The notes under the pieces were generated by a model that saw nothing but the letters and a program-made list of their open reading frames with translations, was not told the DNA's origin and searched no databases. Shown here in pieces: positions 30,969-39,144 of a stretch of 64,000 bases of DNA. Position 1 is the first letter of the stretch, and each line of letters opens with the position of its first letter. Origin of the DNA: Pseudomonas koreensis (GTDB lineage: Bacteria; Pseudomonadota; Gammaproteobacteria; Pseudomonadales; Pseudomonadaceae); NCBI RefSeq assembly GCF_012986595.1, contig NZ_JAAQYM010000001.1, positions 620,001-684,000 on the forward strand. Reading direction: 5' to 3'. The position numbers were made by a program, and so were the translations under genes.

Positions 30969-32120
30969 ATGACGGCCCACGCCGACCTTTCGCCGACCCT
31001 CCAACTCGCCATCGACCTGATCCGCCGTCCGTCCGTGACGCCGGTCGACGCCGATTGCCAGAAGCAGATGATGCAGCGCCTGGGCGATGCCGGTTTCACC
31101 CTCGAGCCGATGCGCATCGAAGACGTGGACAACTTCTGGGCCACACACGGTAACGGCGACGGCCCGGTGCTGTGCTTCGCCGGCCACACCGACGTGGTGC
31201 CGACCGGTCCGGTGACGGCCTGGCAGATCGACCCGTTCAACGCCGTCATCGACGAGCACGGCATGCTCTGCGGCCGTGGCGCGGCCGACATGAAAGGCAG
31301 CCTGGCGTCGATGACCGTGGCCGCCGAACGTTTCGTCGCCGACTACCCGAACCACAAAGGCAAGGTCGCCTTCCTGATCACCAGCGACGAAGAAGGCCCG
31401 GCGCACCACGGCACCAAGGCTGTGGTTGAACGTCTGGCGGCGCGCAACGAGCGTCTGGACTGGTGCATCGTTGGCGAACCGTCGAGCACCACGCTGGTAG
31501 GCGACGTGGTGAAGAACGGTCGGCGCGGCTCCCTCGGTGCCAAGCTCACCGTGCGCGGTATTCAGGGCCACGTGGCCTACCCGCATCTGGCGAAGAACCC
31601 GATCCACCTCGCCGCTCCGGCACTGGCCGAACTGGCCGCCGAGCACTGGGACCACGGCAACGACTTCTTCCCGCCGACCAGTTTCCAGATTTCCAACATC
31701 AACTCCGGCACCGGCGCGACCAACGTGATCCCGGGTGATCTGGTGGCGGTGTTCAACTTCCGTTTCTCCACCGAATCCACCGTCGAAGGCTTGCAGAAGC
31801 GCGTGGCCGATATCCTCGACAAGCACGGCCTGGACTGGCACATCGACTGGGCGCTGTCCGGCCTGCCGTTCCTCACCGAGCCGGGCGCGCTGCTCGACGC
31901 GGTGTCGTCGAGCATCCGCGACATCACCGGCCGCGAGACCAAGGCGTCGACCAGCGGCGGCACGTCCGATGGCCGTTTCATCGCGACCATGGGCACCCAA
32001 GTGGTTGAACTGGGCCCGGTCAACGCGACCATTCATCAGGTCAACGAACGCGTACTGGCGGCCGATCTCGACGTGCTGACCGAGATCTACTACCAGACCC
32101 TGATCAAGTTGCTCGCCTGA
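30969..32120 (+). CDS. dapE: Succinyl-diaminopimelate desuccinylase
   Basis: DapE removes succinate from N-succinyl-LL-DAP, using two zinc ions, after the DapD and DapC steps. The 383-residue M20 peptidase-like protein has the metal ligands in [19 protein letters not shown] and [13 protein letters not shown] lid domain follows near residue 180, and the [11 protein letters not shown] segment near residue 320. Its stop overlaps the rlmA start by one base (TGATG). Confidence 0.96.
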   Translation: MTAHADLSPTLQLAIDLIRRPSVTPVDADCQKQMMQRLGDAGFTLEPMRIEDVDNFWATHGNGDGPVLCFAGHTDVVPTGPVTAWQIDPFNAVIDEHGMLCGRGAADMKGSLASMTVAAERFVADYPNHKGKVAFLITSDEEGPAHHGTKAVVERLAARNERLDWCIVGEPSSTTLVGDVVKNGRRGSLGAKLTVRGIQGHVAYPHLAKNPIHLAAPALAELAAEHWDHGNDFFPPTSFQISNINSGTGATNVIPGDLVAVFNFRFSTESTVEGLQKRVADILDKHGLDWHIDWALSGLPFLTEPGALLDAVSSSIRDITGRETKASTSGGTSDGRFIATMGTQVVELGPVNATIHQVNERVLAADLDVLTEIYYQTLIKLLA

Positions 32121-32929
32121 TGCTCGCGTGCCCGATCTGCAGTGAACCGCTGAACAGCGTGGACAACGGCGTGGTCTGCCCCGCCGGCCACCGCTTCGAC
32201 CGTGCGCGCCAGGGTTACCTGAACCTGTTGCCGGTGCAGCACAAGAACAGCCGCGACCCTGGCGACAATCAGGCGATGGTGGAAGCGCGCTGCGACTTCC
32301 TGAATGCCGGGCATTACGCGCCGGTGGCCAAACGTCTGGCCGAGCTGGCGGCGGGTTATGCGCCGGCACGCTGGGTCGACATCGGCTGTGGCGAGGGTTA
32401 CTACACCGCGCAAATCGCCGAGGCCTTGCCGGATGCCGATGGCTACGCGCTGGACATCTCCCGCGAGGCGGTCAAACGCGCCTGCAAGCGCAACCCGGCG
32501 CTGACCTGGTTGATTGCCAGCATGGCCCGCGTGCCGTTGGCGTCGGGCAGTTGCCAGTTTCTCGCCAGCGTCTTCAGCCCGCTGGACTGGCAAGAAGCCA
32601 AGCGTCTGCTCAGCGTCGGCGGCGGCCTGATGAAGGTCGGCCCGACCAGCGGCCACCTGATGGAGCTGCGCGAACGCCTGTACGACGAAGTGCGCGAATA
32701 CACCGACGACAAGCATCTGGCCCTGGTGCCCGAAGGCATGGCGCTGGCGCACAGCGAAACCCTGGAATTCAAGCTGACGCTGGACAAGCCCGAGGATCGC
32801 GCCAACCTGTTGGCGATGACCCCCCACGGCTGGCGCGCCAGTGCCGAACGCCGCGCCGCGGTGATCGAACAGGCCGAGCCGTTCGTGACCACCGTGTCGA
32901 TGCGCTACGATTATTTCGTTCTTCAATAA
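32120..32929 (+). CDS. rlmA: 23S rRNA (guanine-N1)-methyltransferase RlmA
   Basis: RlmA methylates G745 of 23S rRNA. The 269-residue protein has an N-terminal zinc site formed by Cys4, Cys7, Cys20 and His24, and then a Rossmann SAM domain with VDIGCGEGYY. Length and motif order match E. coli RlmA. The single-base overlap with dapE indicates an operon. Confidence 0.9.
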   Translation: MLACPICSEPLNSVDNGVVCPAGHRFDRARQGYLNLLPVQHKNSRDPGDNQAMVEARCDFLNAGHYAPVAKRLAELAAGYAPARWVDIGCGEGYYTAQIAEALPDADGYALDISREAVKRACKRNPALTWLIASMARVPLASGSCQFLASVFSPLDWQEAKRLLSVGGGLMKVGPTSGHLMELRERLYDEVREYTDDKHLALVPEGMALAHSETLEFKLTLDKPEDRANLLAMTPHGWRASAERRAAVIEQAEPFVTTVSMRYDYFVLQ

Positions 32930-33004
32930 CTTATGGTCTCGGGCGAGTGCCCGGGGCCGGCTAAATCCGCGAATGGATTTTTCAGACCCGCAGTGAGGAC
33001 ATCC

Positions 33005-33382
33005 ATGCGCCAACCGGATATCGAGATTTACCTGAAAGACGCCGACGTCGACCACAAGGCGATTTCCGCCTGGCTCGGCGAAGCACTGGGCCCGTGCAGC
33101 GACTGGGTACAGAAAGGCCAGACCTGGAAGTGCAAGGCCGGCAACATCCCGGTGACCTGGCTGCCGAAAGCCGTGGGCAAGTGGAACAGTCTGTATCTGG
33201 AAAGCGATGCGACCCCTTGGGACGACGACATCGCCTGCGCCCGCGCCGCGTTTGCCGCGCTGAACGTCGAAGTGCGCTGCGCTCCGGGGACGTGGGTCGA
33301 GGAAGAAGGTGAAGAGACAGCGGATCGCTGGATTCGCATCAGTGCCGACGGTGAAGAAGAGATCACCTGGAAGACCGCCTAA
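33005..33382 (+). CDS. Conserved small protein of unknown function
   Basis: The 125-residue acidic protein starts MRQPDIEIYLKDAD. It has no signal peptide or membrane segment, and several tryptophans are spread along its length (WLGEAL, WVQKGQTWKC, VTWLPK). I do not recognise a named domain. It lies 75 bases after rlmA on the same strand, with a GAGGACATCC ribosome site. The base composition is like that of core genes. Confidence 0.8.
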   Translation: MRQPDIEIYLKDADVDHKAISAWLGEALGPCSDWVQKGQTWKCKAGNIPVTWLPKAVGKWNSLYLESDATPWDDDIACARAAFAALNVEVRCAPGTWVEEEGEETADRWIRISADGEEEITWKTA

Positions 33383-33385
33383 AAG

Positions 33386-33466
33386 CAAAAGATCGCAGCC
33401 TCCGGCAGCTCCTACAGGGTCATGTGTACACCTGTAGGAGCTGCCGGAGGCTGCGATCTTTTGATC
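33386..33466. repeat. REP pair, GCTGCGATCTTTTGAT family (short loop)
   Basis: Two facing copies of AAAGATCGCAGCCTCCGGCA lie four bases after one stop and eight bases from the other. The pair fills the whole gap between two convergent genes, with about 20 bases of loop, and could serve as a two-way terminator. Confidence 0.88.
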
Positions 33467-33473
33467 TTCAAGG

Positions 33474-33683
33474 TTACAGGCCTACAACATCCTCAGCCTG
33501 CAAACCCTTCTCGCCGGTAATCACCGCGTACTCGACCTGCTGCCCCTCGGTCAGCGACCGATGCCCTTCACCGCGAATCGCGCGGTAGTGCACGAACACG
33601 TCCACCCCGTCCTCGCGCTGAATGAAGCCGTAGCCCTTGGCGTCGTTGAACCACTTCACATTGCCGGTTTCACGTGTTGCCAT
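33474..33683 (-). CDS. Cold-shock domain protein
   Basis: The 69-residue single-stranded nucleic acid binding protein has both RNA-binding motifs: KGYGFIQ (RNP1) and VFVHY (RNP2). It belongs to the CspA family. It is unclear which paralogue it is, so no symbol is given. An AGGAG lies ten bases before the ATG, and a good promoter lies about 100 bases upstream. Confidence 0.93.
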   Translation of the reverse strand: MATRETGNVKWFNDAKGYGFIQREDGVDVFVHYRAIRGEGHRSLTEGQQVEYAVITGEKGLQAEDVVGL

Positions 33684-33790
33684 CTGTTCATACTCCTTTT
33701 TTATTATTGAACAGGCTTTTCGCAGGAAAGCCTTAGCGGAACGTCAGACTGCGCCCGACGTCCATAAAGGGCCCCGGCGACAGATTGCCG

Positions 33791-33818
33791 AGTATATGAC
33801 AGGCACGAAAACTCTCAA
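33791..33818 (-). promoter_or_regulatory. Sigma-70 promoter of the cold-shock gene
   Basis: TTGAGA (33813-33818) and TATACT (33791-33796) are spaced by 16 bases on the minus strand. The transcript would have a leader of about 100 bases, in keeping with the long leaders of cold-shock genes. Confidence 0.6.
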
Positions 33819-33920
33819 CAGGAGTTTACTTCGCCGCTTTTTTGCCGATTTTCGGCGAATACGGCAAACTGTCGACCGCCCGAGCAGTTGCTCGGTTTTA
33901 TTCACTCACGCAGAAGCCGT

Positions 33921-36422
33921 ATGACCCGTTCCCCGTTCCGCCGTCTTGTGTTTGGCACCTTGCGCCGACTGTTGTACCTCTGGGTTCGCTCCGAGACGAT
34001 CAACCAGTCGTCGCTCACCCTCAACCTCGACCGCAGTCGTCCGGTGTTCTACGTCCTGCAAAACCCCTCGCTCACCGATCTGGCGGTGGTCGATACCGAG
34101 TGCACCAAGGCCGGCCTGCCACGTCCGGTGTTGCCGGTGTCGGTGGGTTCGCTGATCGAGCCAGCGGCGTTCTTCTACCTGACGCCGGACCCGGACTGGC
34201 TCGGCCGTCAGGACAAGCGCGGTGCGCCGCCGACCCTGACCCGACTGGTCAGCGCCCTGACGCAAAACGCCGCCGAAGACGCGCAGATCATTCCGGTCAG
34301 CGTGTTCTGGGGCCAGTCGCCGGACAGCGAAAACAGCCCATGGAAGCTGTTGTTCGCCGATAGCTGGGCGGTCACCGGGCGCTTGCGCCGGCTGCTGAGC
34401 ATCATCGTCCTGGGGCGTAAAACCCGTGTGCAGTTCTCGGCGCCGATTCACCTGCGCGAACTGATCGAGCACAACAAGGGCCACGAACGCACCGTGCGCA
34501 TGGCCCAGCGCATCCTGCGCGTGCACTTCCGCAACCTGAAGGCGGCAGTAATCGGCCCGGACATCTCGCACCGACGCAATCTGGTCAAGGGCCTGCTCAA
34601 CCAGCCACTGGTCAAACAAGCGATCCTCGAGGAAGCCGAGCGCGAGAACATCTCCCCGGAAAAGGCCAAGGCCCAGGCGTTGCGCTACGGCAACGAGATC
34701 GCCTCGGACTACACCTACACCGCGATCCGCTTTCTTGAAGTGGTGCTGAGCTGGTTCTGGAACAAGATCTACGACGGCATCAAGGTCAACCACATCGAAG
34801 GCGTGCAGCAGGTCGCTCAGGGTCACGAAGTGATCTACGTGCCGTGCCACCGCAGCCATATCGACTACCTGCTGCTCTCGTACTTGCTGTTCCGCAACGG
34901 CCTGACCCCGCCGCACATCGCCGCCGGGATCAACCTGAACATGCCGGTGATCGGCAGCTTGCTGCGCCGTGGCGGCGCGTTCTTCATGCGTCGCACGTTC
35001 AAGGGCAATCCGCTGTACACCTCGGTGTTCAACGAATACCTGCACACCCTGTTCACCAAAGGTTTCCCGGTCGAGTACTTCGTCGAGGGCGGCCGCTCGC
35101 GCACCGGGCGCATGCTGCAACCGAAAACCGGCATGCTCGCCATCACGATGCGCAGCTTCCTGCGTTCGTCGCGGATGCCGATCGTCTTTGTACCGGTGTA
35201 CATCGGTTATGAGCGCGTGCTGGAAGGTCGCACTTACCTCGGCGAGCTGCGCGGCGCGAGCAAGAAGAAAGAGTCGATCTTCGACATCTTCAAAGTCATC
35301 GGCGCGCTCAAGCAGCGCTTCGGCCAGGTCGCGGTGAACTTCGGCGAGCCAATCAAACTCGCAGAATTCCTCGACAGCGAACAGCCGGGCTGGCGCCAGC
35401 AGGAACTCGGCCCGCAGTACAAACCGGCATGGCTCAACGAGACCACTAACCGCCTCGGCGAGAAAGTCGCGCAGCACCTGAACGAAGCGGCGGCGATCAA
35501 CCCGGTCAACCTGGTGGCGCTGGCGCTGCTCTCGACCACCCGCCTGGCGCTGGACGACCGCGCCATGGCGCGGGTGCTGGACCTTTACCTGGCGCTGCTG
35601 CGCAAAGTCCCGTATTCGCCGCACACGACATTGCCGGAAGGCGATGGCCGCGCGCTGATCGAGCATGTGAAAGACATGGACCTGCTCGCCGAGCAGAACG
35701 ATGCACTGGGCAAGATTCTCTATCTGGACGAGCAAAACGCCGTCCTGATGACCTACTACCGCAACAACGTGCTGCACATCTTCGCGTTGCCGGCGCTGCT
35801 GGCGAGCTTCTTCCAGAGCACCTCGCGCATGAGCCGCGAACAGATCCTGCGCTACACCCGCGCGCTGTACCCGTACCTGCAGGCGGAACTGTTCATTCGC
35901 TGGAGCCTGGACGAACTCGACGCTGTGGTCGATCAATGGCTGGAAGCCTTCGTCGAGCAAGGACTGCTGCGGTTCGAGAAGGAGGTGTACCTGCGCCCCG
36001 CGCCGAGTTCGCGACACTTTGTGCTGCTGACCCTGCTGTCGAAAAGCATCGCGCAGACCCTGCAGCGCTTCTACATGACCGTCTCGCTGCTGCTCAACGC
36101 CGGGCAGAACAGCATCAGCGCCGAAGAACTGGAAGACCTGTGCACGGTCATGGCCCAGCGCCTGTCGATCCTGCACGGCCTGAATGCCCCGGAGTTCTTC
36201 GACAAGAGCCTGTTCCGCCACTTCATCCAGACCCTGCTCGACCTCGACGTGCTGCGTCGCGACGAAGCCGGCAAGCTGAGCTACCACGAACTGCTCGGCG
36301 AATTGGCCGAGGGCGCGGCCAAACGCGTGTTGCCGGCGGATATTCGCTTGTCGATTCGACAGGTGGCGTTGCATCGCAGTGAAGATGCGGCGGATCAACC
36401 GGCCATACAGCCACAAGCCTGA
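33921..36422 (+). CDS. plsB: Glycerol-3-phosphate acyltransferase PlsB
   Basis: PlsB adds the first acyl chain to glycerol 3-phosphate at the inner membrane, the first step of phospholipid synthesis. The 833-residue protein has the acyltransferase HX4D motif in CHRSHIDYL, the [11 protein letters not shown] glycerol-phosphate binding segment, and VPVYIGYE. It matches the long PlsB family rather than PlsY. The ATG at 33921 was chosen over one 11 codons upstream. Confidence 0.96.
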   Translation: MTRSPFRRLVFGTLRRLLYLWVRSETINQSSLTLNLDRSRPVFYVLQNPSLTDLAVVDTECTKAGLPRPVLPVSVGSLIEPAAFFYLTPDPDWLGRQDKRGAPPTLTRLVSALTQNAAEDAQIIPVSVFWGQSPDSENSPWKLLFADSWAVTGRLRRLLSIIVLGRKTRVQFSAPIHLRELIEHNKGHERTVRMAQRILRVHFRNLKAAVIGPDISHRRNLVKGLLNQPLVKQAILEEAERENISPEKAKAQALRYGNEIASDYTYTAIRFLEVVLSWFWNKIYDGIKVNHIEGVQQVAQGHEVIYVPCHRSHIDYLLLSYLLFRNGLTPPHIAAGINLNMPVIGSLLRRGGAFFMRRTFKGNPLYTSVFNEYLHTLFTKGFPVEYFVEGGRSRTGRMLQPKTGMLAITMRSFLRSSRMPIVFVPVYIGYERVLEGRTYLGELRGASKKKESIFDIFKVIGALKQRFGQVAVNFGEPIKLAEFLDSEQPGWRQQELGPQYKPAWLNETTNRLGEKVAQHLNEAAAINPVNLVALALLSTTRLALDDRAMARVLDLYLALLRKVPYSPHTTLPEGDGRALIEHVKDMDLLAEQNDALGKILYLDEQNAVLMTYYRNNVLHIFALPALLASFFQSTSRMSREQILRYTRALYPYLQAELFIRWSLDELDAVVDQWLEAFVEQGLLRFEKEVYLRPAPSSRHFVLLTLLSKSIAQTLQRFYMTVSLLLNAGQNSISAEELEDLCTVMAQRLSILHGLNAPEFFDKSLFRHFIQTLLDLDVLRRDEAGKLSYHELLGELAEGAAKRVLPADIRLSIRQVALHRSEDAADQPAIQPQA

Positions 36423-36430
36423 TGTAAACC

Positions 36431-36521
36431 TGGTGGGAGCGAGCTTGCTCGCGAAGGCGTCGTGTCAGTCGGCATCACTGTCGTCTGACACACTGCTATC
36501 GCGAGCAGGCTCACGCCTACA
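36431..36521. repeat. REP pair, GAGC-TGCTCGCGA family
   Basis: Facing cores lie between plsB and the YbaY-like lipoprotein gene. The right copy carries CACGCCTACA instead of CACTCCTACA. The pair ends 18 bases before the next start. Confidence 0.82.
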
Positions 36522-36538
36522 ATTGAATGGAGAACACT

Positions 36539-36937
36539 ATGAAAAAACTGACTCTGCTTGCCGCCGCCACCCTGCTCAGCGCCTGCCAGTCGACCACCCC
36601 CGCCGGCAAAGTCGGCCTCGACGGCGAAGTGTTCTACCTGCAGCGCATCGCCCTGCCACCGAGCGCAACCCTCAGCGTGAGCCTGCAGGATGTCTCGCTG
36701 GCCGACGCCCCGGCCGTGGTGCTCGACGAACAGAAAGGCCCGGTCAAAGGCCAGGTGCCGCTGCCGTTCCATTTGAGCTACGATCCGGCGCAGGTCAAAC
36801 CCGGCCACCGCTACTCGGTCAGCGCGCGCATCGAAGTCAACGGCGAACTGATGTTCATCACCACCGAAAACCACGCCGTGCAACTGGACGGCAACGATCC
36901 GCAGCCGCTGAAAATCCGCGTCGACGCGATTCGCTAA
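36539..36937 (+). CDS. YbaY-family lipoprotein
   Basis: The 132-residue protein has a short signal peptide ending in the lipobox LLSAC (Cys about residue 16). One beta-rich domain of the YbaY/type III secretion lipoprotein chaperone-like family follows, with the segment LPPSATLSVSLQDVSLADAP. E. coli YbaY is an outer-membrane-associated lipoprotein of uncertain role. The ATG at 36539 has a GGAGA site. The next gene begins 21 bases downstream. Confidence 0.85.
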   Translation: MKKLTLLAAATLLSACQSTTPAGKVGLDGEVFYLQRIALPPSATLSVSLQDVSLADAPAVVLDEQKGPVKGQVPLPFHLSYDPAQVKPGHRYSVSARIEVNGELMFITTENHAVQLDGNDPQPLKIRVDAIR

Positions 36938-36958
36938 TTGTCTATCAAGGAAGCTGCC

Positions 36959-37648
36959 ATGTTCCGCCCTACCCTTCGCTTCGCCGGCCTGTGCGCGGGC
37001 TTGCTGATCTCCGCCAACGTGCTCGCGCTGTCGCTCAGCGACCTGTCGCAACAAGACGCTACCGGCGGTCTCAAGGACGCCCTGACCCAAGGCGCGCAAC
37101 TGGCCGTCAAACAACTGGGCACCCCGGGTGGCTTCAGCAACAACCCGGAGGTGAAAATCGAACTGCCGGGCAAACTCGGTAAAGCCGCCAGCAAAATGAA
37201 AGCCTTCGGCATGGGCGCCCAGGTCGAAGAACTCGAAACCGCGATGAACAAGGCTGCGGAAAACGCCGTGACCCAGGCCCAGCCGATCCTCGTCGACGCC
37301 GTGAAAAAAATGAGCGTGGCCGACGCCAAAGGCATCCTCAGCGGCGGCAACGACTCGGCCACCCAATACCTGGACAAAACCAGCCGCGAACAGATCCGCG
37401 CCAAGTTCCTGCCCATCGTCAAACAAGCCACCGACAAGGTCGGCGTAGCGCAGAAATACAACGCCTTCGCCGGCCAGGCCGCGACCTTTGGCGTGGTGGA
37501 CGCAAAGAGCGCCAACGTCGAAAACTACGTCACCGAACAAGCGCTGAACGGCCTGTTCGAAATGATCGGCAAACAGGAAGAAACCCTTCGCAAGAACCCG
37601 GCCGCTGCGGCGACTGGCCTTGCCAAGAAAGTGTTCGGCACATTGTAA
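36959..37648 (+). CDS. Exported DUF4197 protein
   Basis: The 229-residue protein has a signal peptide that ends near VLALSL (about residue 25). A helical domain of the DUF4197 type follows, with ALTQGAQLAVKQLG and NYVTEQALNGLFEMIG. The function of this family is not known. It shares a transcript with the YbaY-like gene and is closed by a strong terminator. The ATG at 36959, with AAGGAAGC upstream, gives a better signal peptide than an ATG seven codons earlier. Confidence 0.85.
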   Translation: MFRPTLRFAGLCAGLLISANVLALSLSDLSQQDATGGLKDALTQGAQLAVKQLGTPGGFSNNPEVKIELPGKLGKAASKMKAFGMGAQVEELETAMNKAAENAVTQAQPILVDAVKKMSVADAKGILSGGNDSATQYLDKTSREQIRAKFLPIVKQATDKVGVAQKYNAFAGQAATFGVVDAKSANVENYVTEQALNGLFEMIGKQEETLRKNPAAAATGLAKKVFGTL

Positions 37649-37665
37649 TTTTTGCCGCTGCACGC

Positions 37666-37704
37666 AAAAGCCCGCTGAACCTGTGAAGGTCAGCGGGCTT
37701 TTTA
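37666..37704. terminator. Two-way intrinsic terminator
   Basis: AAAAGCCCGCTGA pairs with TCAGCGGGCTTTTT around an ACCTGTGAAGG loop. It has an A-run on one side and a U-run on the other, so it serves both the DUF4197 gene and the convergent DUF6124 gene. Confidence 0.85.
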
Positions 37705-37711
37705 TTACTTG

Positions 37712-38098
37712 TCAGCCTTGCGGATCGACTTGATCGAGAACGCGGTTTACCGACAGCTCAGCGAGCGAAATCATCTGCTGGATGCCAAGCAACTGACTGC
37801 ACGTCGGACCGCTCAAGGTAAACGCCAACTCAGCGGCCATGACATTGGCTGAGGCGAGTGTTTCACAGGCATGGGCCAGCAGGGTTTCCGAATCGACTTC
37901 AGGGATGACGGTGAAGATTGTGCTGGGATGGCCGACGGGTTTTGGTGGTTTATCCGCAGGCCTCAGATAGTGATCAAGGGCACGCAGGGCCGCATCGTGA
38001 AGCTTTCTTGAATCGAGGAAGGCGTAGGGGGAAACGGGGTCGGTGGGCCGTTCCGGGGTGGTTTCGGGTTCTGGGGGGTTGGGGGTGTGTTTGAACAT
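37712..38098 (-). CDS. DUF6124/DUF3077-type small protein
   Basis: The 128-residue protein starts MFKHTPNPPEPETTPERP, a proline-rich N-terminus. A mostly helical C-terminal half follows (HDAALRALDHYL, ETLLAHACETLASANVMAAE, MISLAELSVNRVLDQV). It resembles small Pseudomonas proteins of unknown function grouped as DUF6124 or DUF3077; the assignment is from memory. A GGAGTT site precedes the ATG. The frame stays open about 300 bases upstream through a structured leader, but no start there has a ribosome site. Confidence 0.7.
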   Translation of the reverse strand: MFKHTPNPPEPETTPERPTDPVSPYAFLDSRKLHDAALRALDHYLRPADKPPKPVGHPSTIFTVIPEVDSETLLAHACETLASANVMAAELAFTLSGPTCSQLLGIQQMISLAELSVNRVLDQVDPQG

Positions 38099-38320
38099 GG
38101 TGGAACTCCTGAAGTAGTGGAGCCGCCACAGTTCGCTGCGAAACGAATGTAGGGTGGCAGCTGTACGCAGGTTCGCAGACCGGGACTTCAGGCACCCGGC
38201 ATACCCGAAGGTATCCCGCGCACAACCGCCATGACACAGGCACAAAAAAGCGCCCGCTTTCGGATGGTGGACGCTGTGCGTCTGAAGTTTAACCGGGCTG
38301 CGAAACCCGGTCGCTGATTT
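38099..38320 (-). promoter_or_regulatory. Hairpin-rich leader of the DUF6124-type gene
   Basis: Reading towards the gene, three hairpins occur in series. ACCGGG/CCCGGT lies at 38292-38311. AAAGC/GCTTT plus a U-run lies at 38245-38260 and looks like a small terminator. GGATACC-TTCG-GGTATGCC lies near 38200-38217. Further inverted segments (TTCG/CGAA) lie closer to the start. The layout suggests a cis-acting RNA or attenuator. Confidence 0.4.
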
Positions 38321-38427
38321 TTGCAGCGACAGACTCAGGCTAGAGATCGCGCGTCCGACGGGCAACCTGAAAACCTTGTGGGAAGGTTCTGGTTTTTTCA
38401 CACATTCTTAAACGCAACCAGACTCAA

Positions 38428-38521
38428 TGCAGGAGCTGCCGAAGGCTGCGATCTTTTGATCCGGCTTTTGATTTTGAAAAGCCAAGGTCAAAAGATCGCA
38501 GCCTTCGGCAGCTCCTACAGG
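38428..38521. repeat. REP pair, GCTGCGATCTTTTGAT family
   Basis: Two facing copies with core GAAGGCTGCGATCTTTTGAT form the left end of a 700-base non-coding repeat island. The left copy begins TGCAGGAGC rather than TGTAGGAGC. Confidence 0.85.
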
Positions 38522-38750
38522 AGATTGGGTGTGGTCCGTTGGAGATTGGTCGGCTTTCAGGCCGCCATCGCGAGCAGTCCAGTTCCCACAATGGGATTGG
38601 GTGTGGTCCGTCGGAGATTGGTCGGCTGACAGGCCGCCATCGCGAGCAGGCTCGCTCCCACAGTTAGATTGAGTGCATTCAGCTGGAGACTGGTCGGCTG
38701 TCAGGCCGCCATCGCTGGCAAGTCGAATCGTCGCACCGCAGCTCCCACAG
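38522..38750. repeat. Three degenerate 72-base tandem repeats
   Basis: Units begin near 38524, 38596 and 38668, exactly 72 bases apart. Each carries ATTGGGTGTGGTCCG-like, GGAGATTGGTCGGCT and CAGGCCGCCATCGC segments and ends in a single REP-like GAGC...CCCACA half. The third unit has diverged most. No coding potential is supported. Confidence 0.7.
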
Positions 38751-38799
38751 AAATCAACAGCAGACCGCATCCGCTTCTCACCACTCAACAGGATGAGCG

Positions 38800-39115
38800 T
38801 TAGCTCGGCTGCAGCTCTTGATCTGAAAGGCCCCTTCGGCAGGCTGAGTGGAGGGGTTTATCCGGGGGTGGGAGCGCAGCGACCGTTTGGCGAAGCCAAA
38901 CACATCGAGAGGAGGTGCAGCGAAGCAAACCGTAGACGATGCCCCCGGATGAACCCCGTAACGAAGGAACCCGAGCCACGGCGAGGGCCGAACGCCGGGG
39001 CCCAGCGTTTTGGTTACTTTTGGGCGTCTGCAAAAGTGACCCGCTGTAAGAGCGGAACCGCCAGCGGCAACACCCAAAACAACGGATATTCACAAAGAAC
39101 AACCAGAGCATGGTC
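38800..39115. repeat. Foldback element with a 16-base-pair stem
   Basis: GGGGTTTATCCGGGGG (38853-38868) pairs with CCCCCGGATGAACCCC (38942-38957) with a single G-U. Inside lies a perfect GTTTGGC/GCCAAAC hairpin (38885-38901). To the right lie GGTTACTTTTG/CAAAAGTGACC (39012-39041) and CCGCT/AGCGG (39041-39055). I recall near-identical DNA scattered in intergenic regions of many Pseudomonas genomes. It could be a mobile foldback unit or a structured RNA; no protein is supported. Confidence 0.6.
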
Positions 39116-39144
39116 GGCCCGAAGGCCGCCACGCAAACCTCAAA

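Noticed and set aside
37712..38401. DUF6124-type gene extended to a start at 38401
   Set aside because: The extra 100 codons cross several perfect hairpins and lack a ribosome site, whereas the ATG at 38098 has GGAGTT.
38522..38750. CRISPR array
   Set aside because: Only three units with no distinct spacers; the 72-base unit is repeated as a whole, and no cas gene is present.
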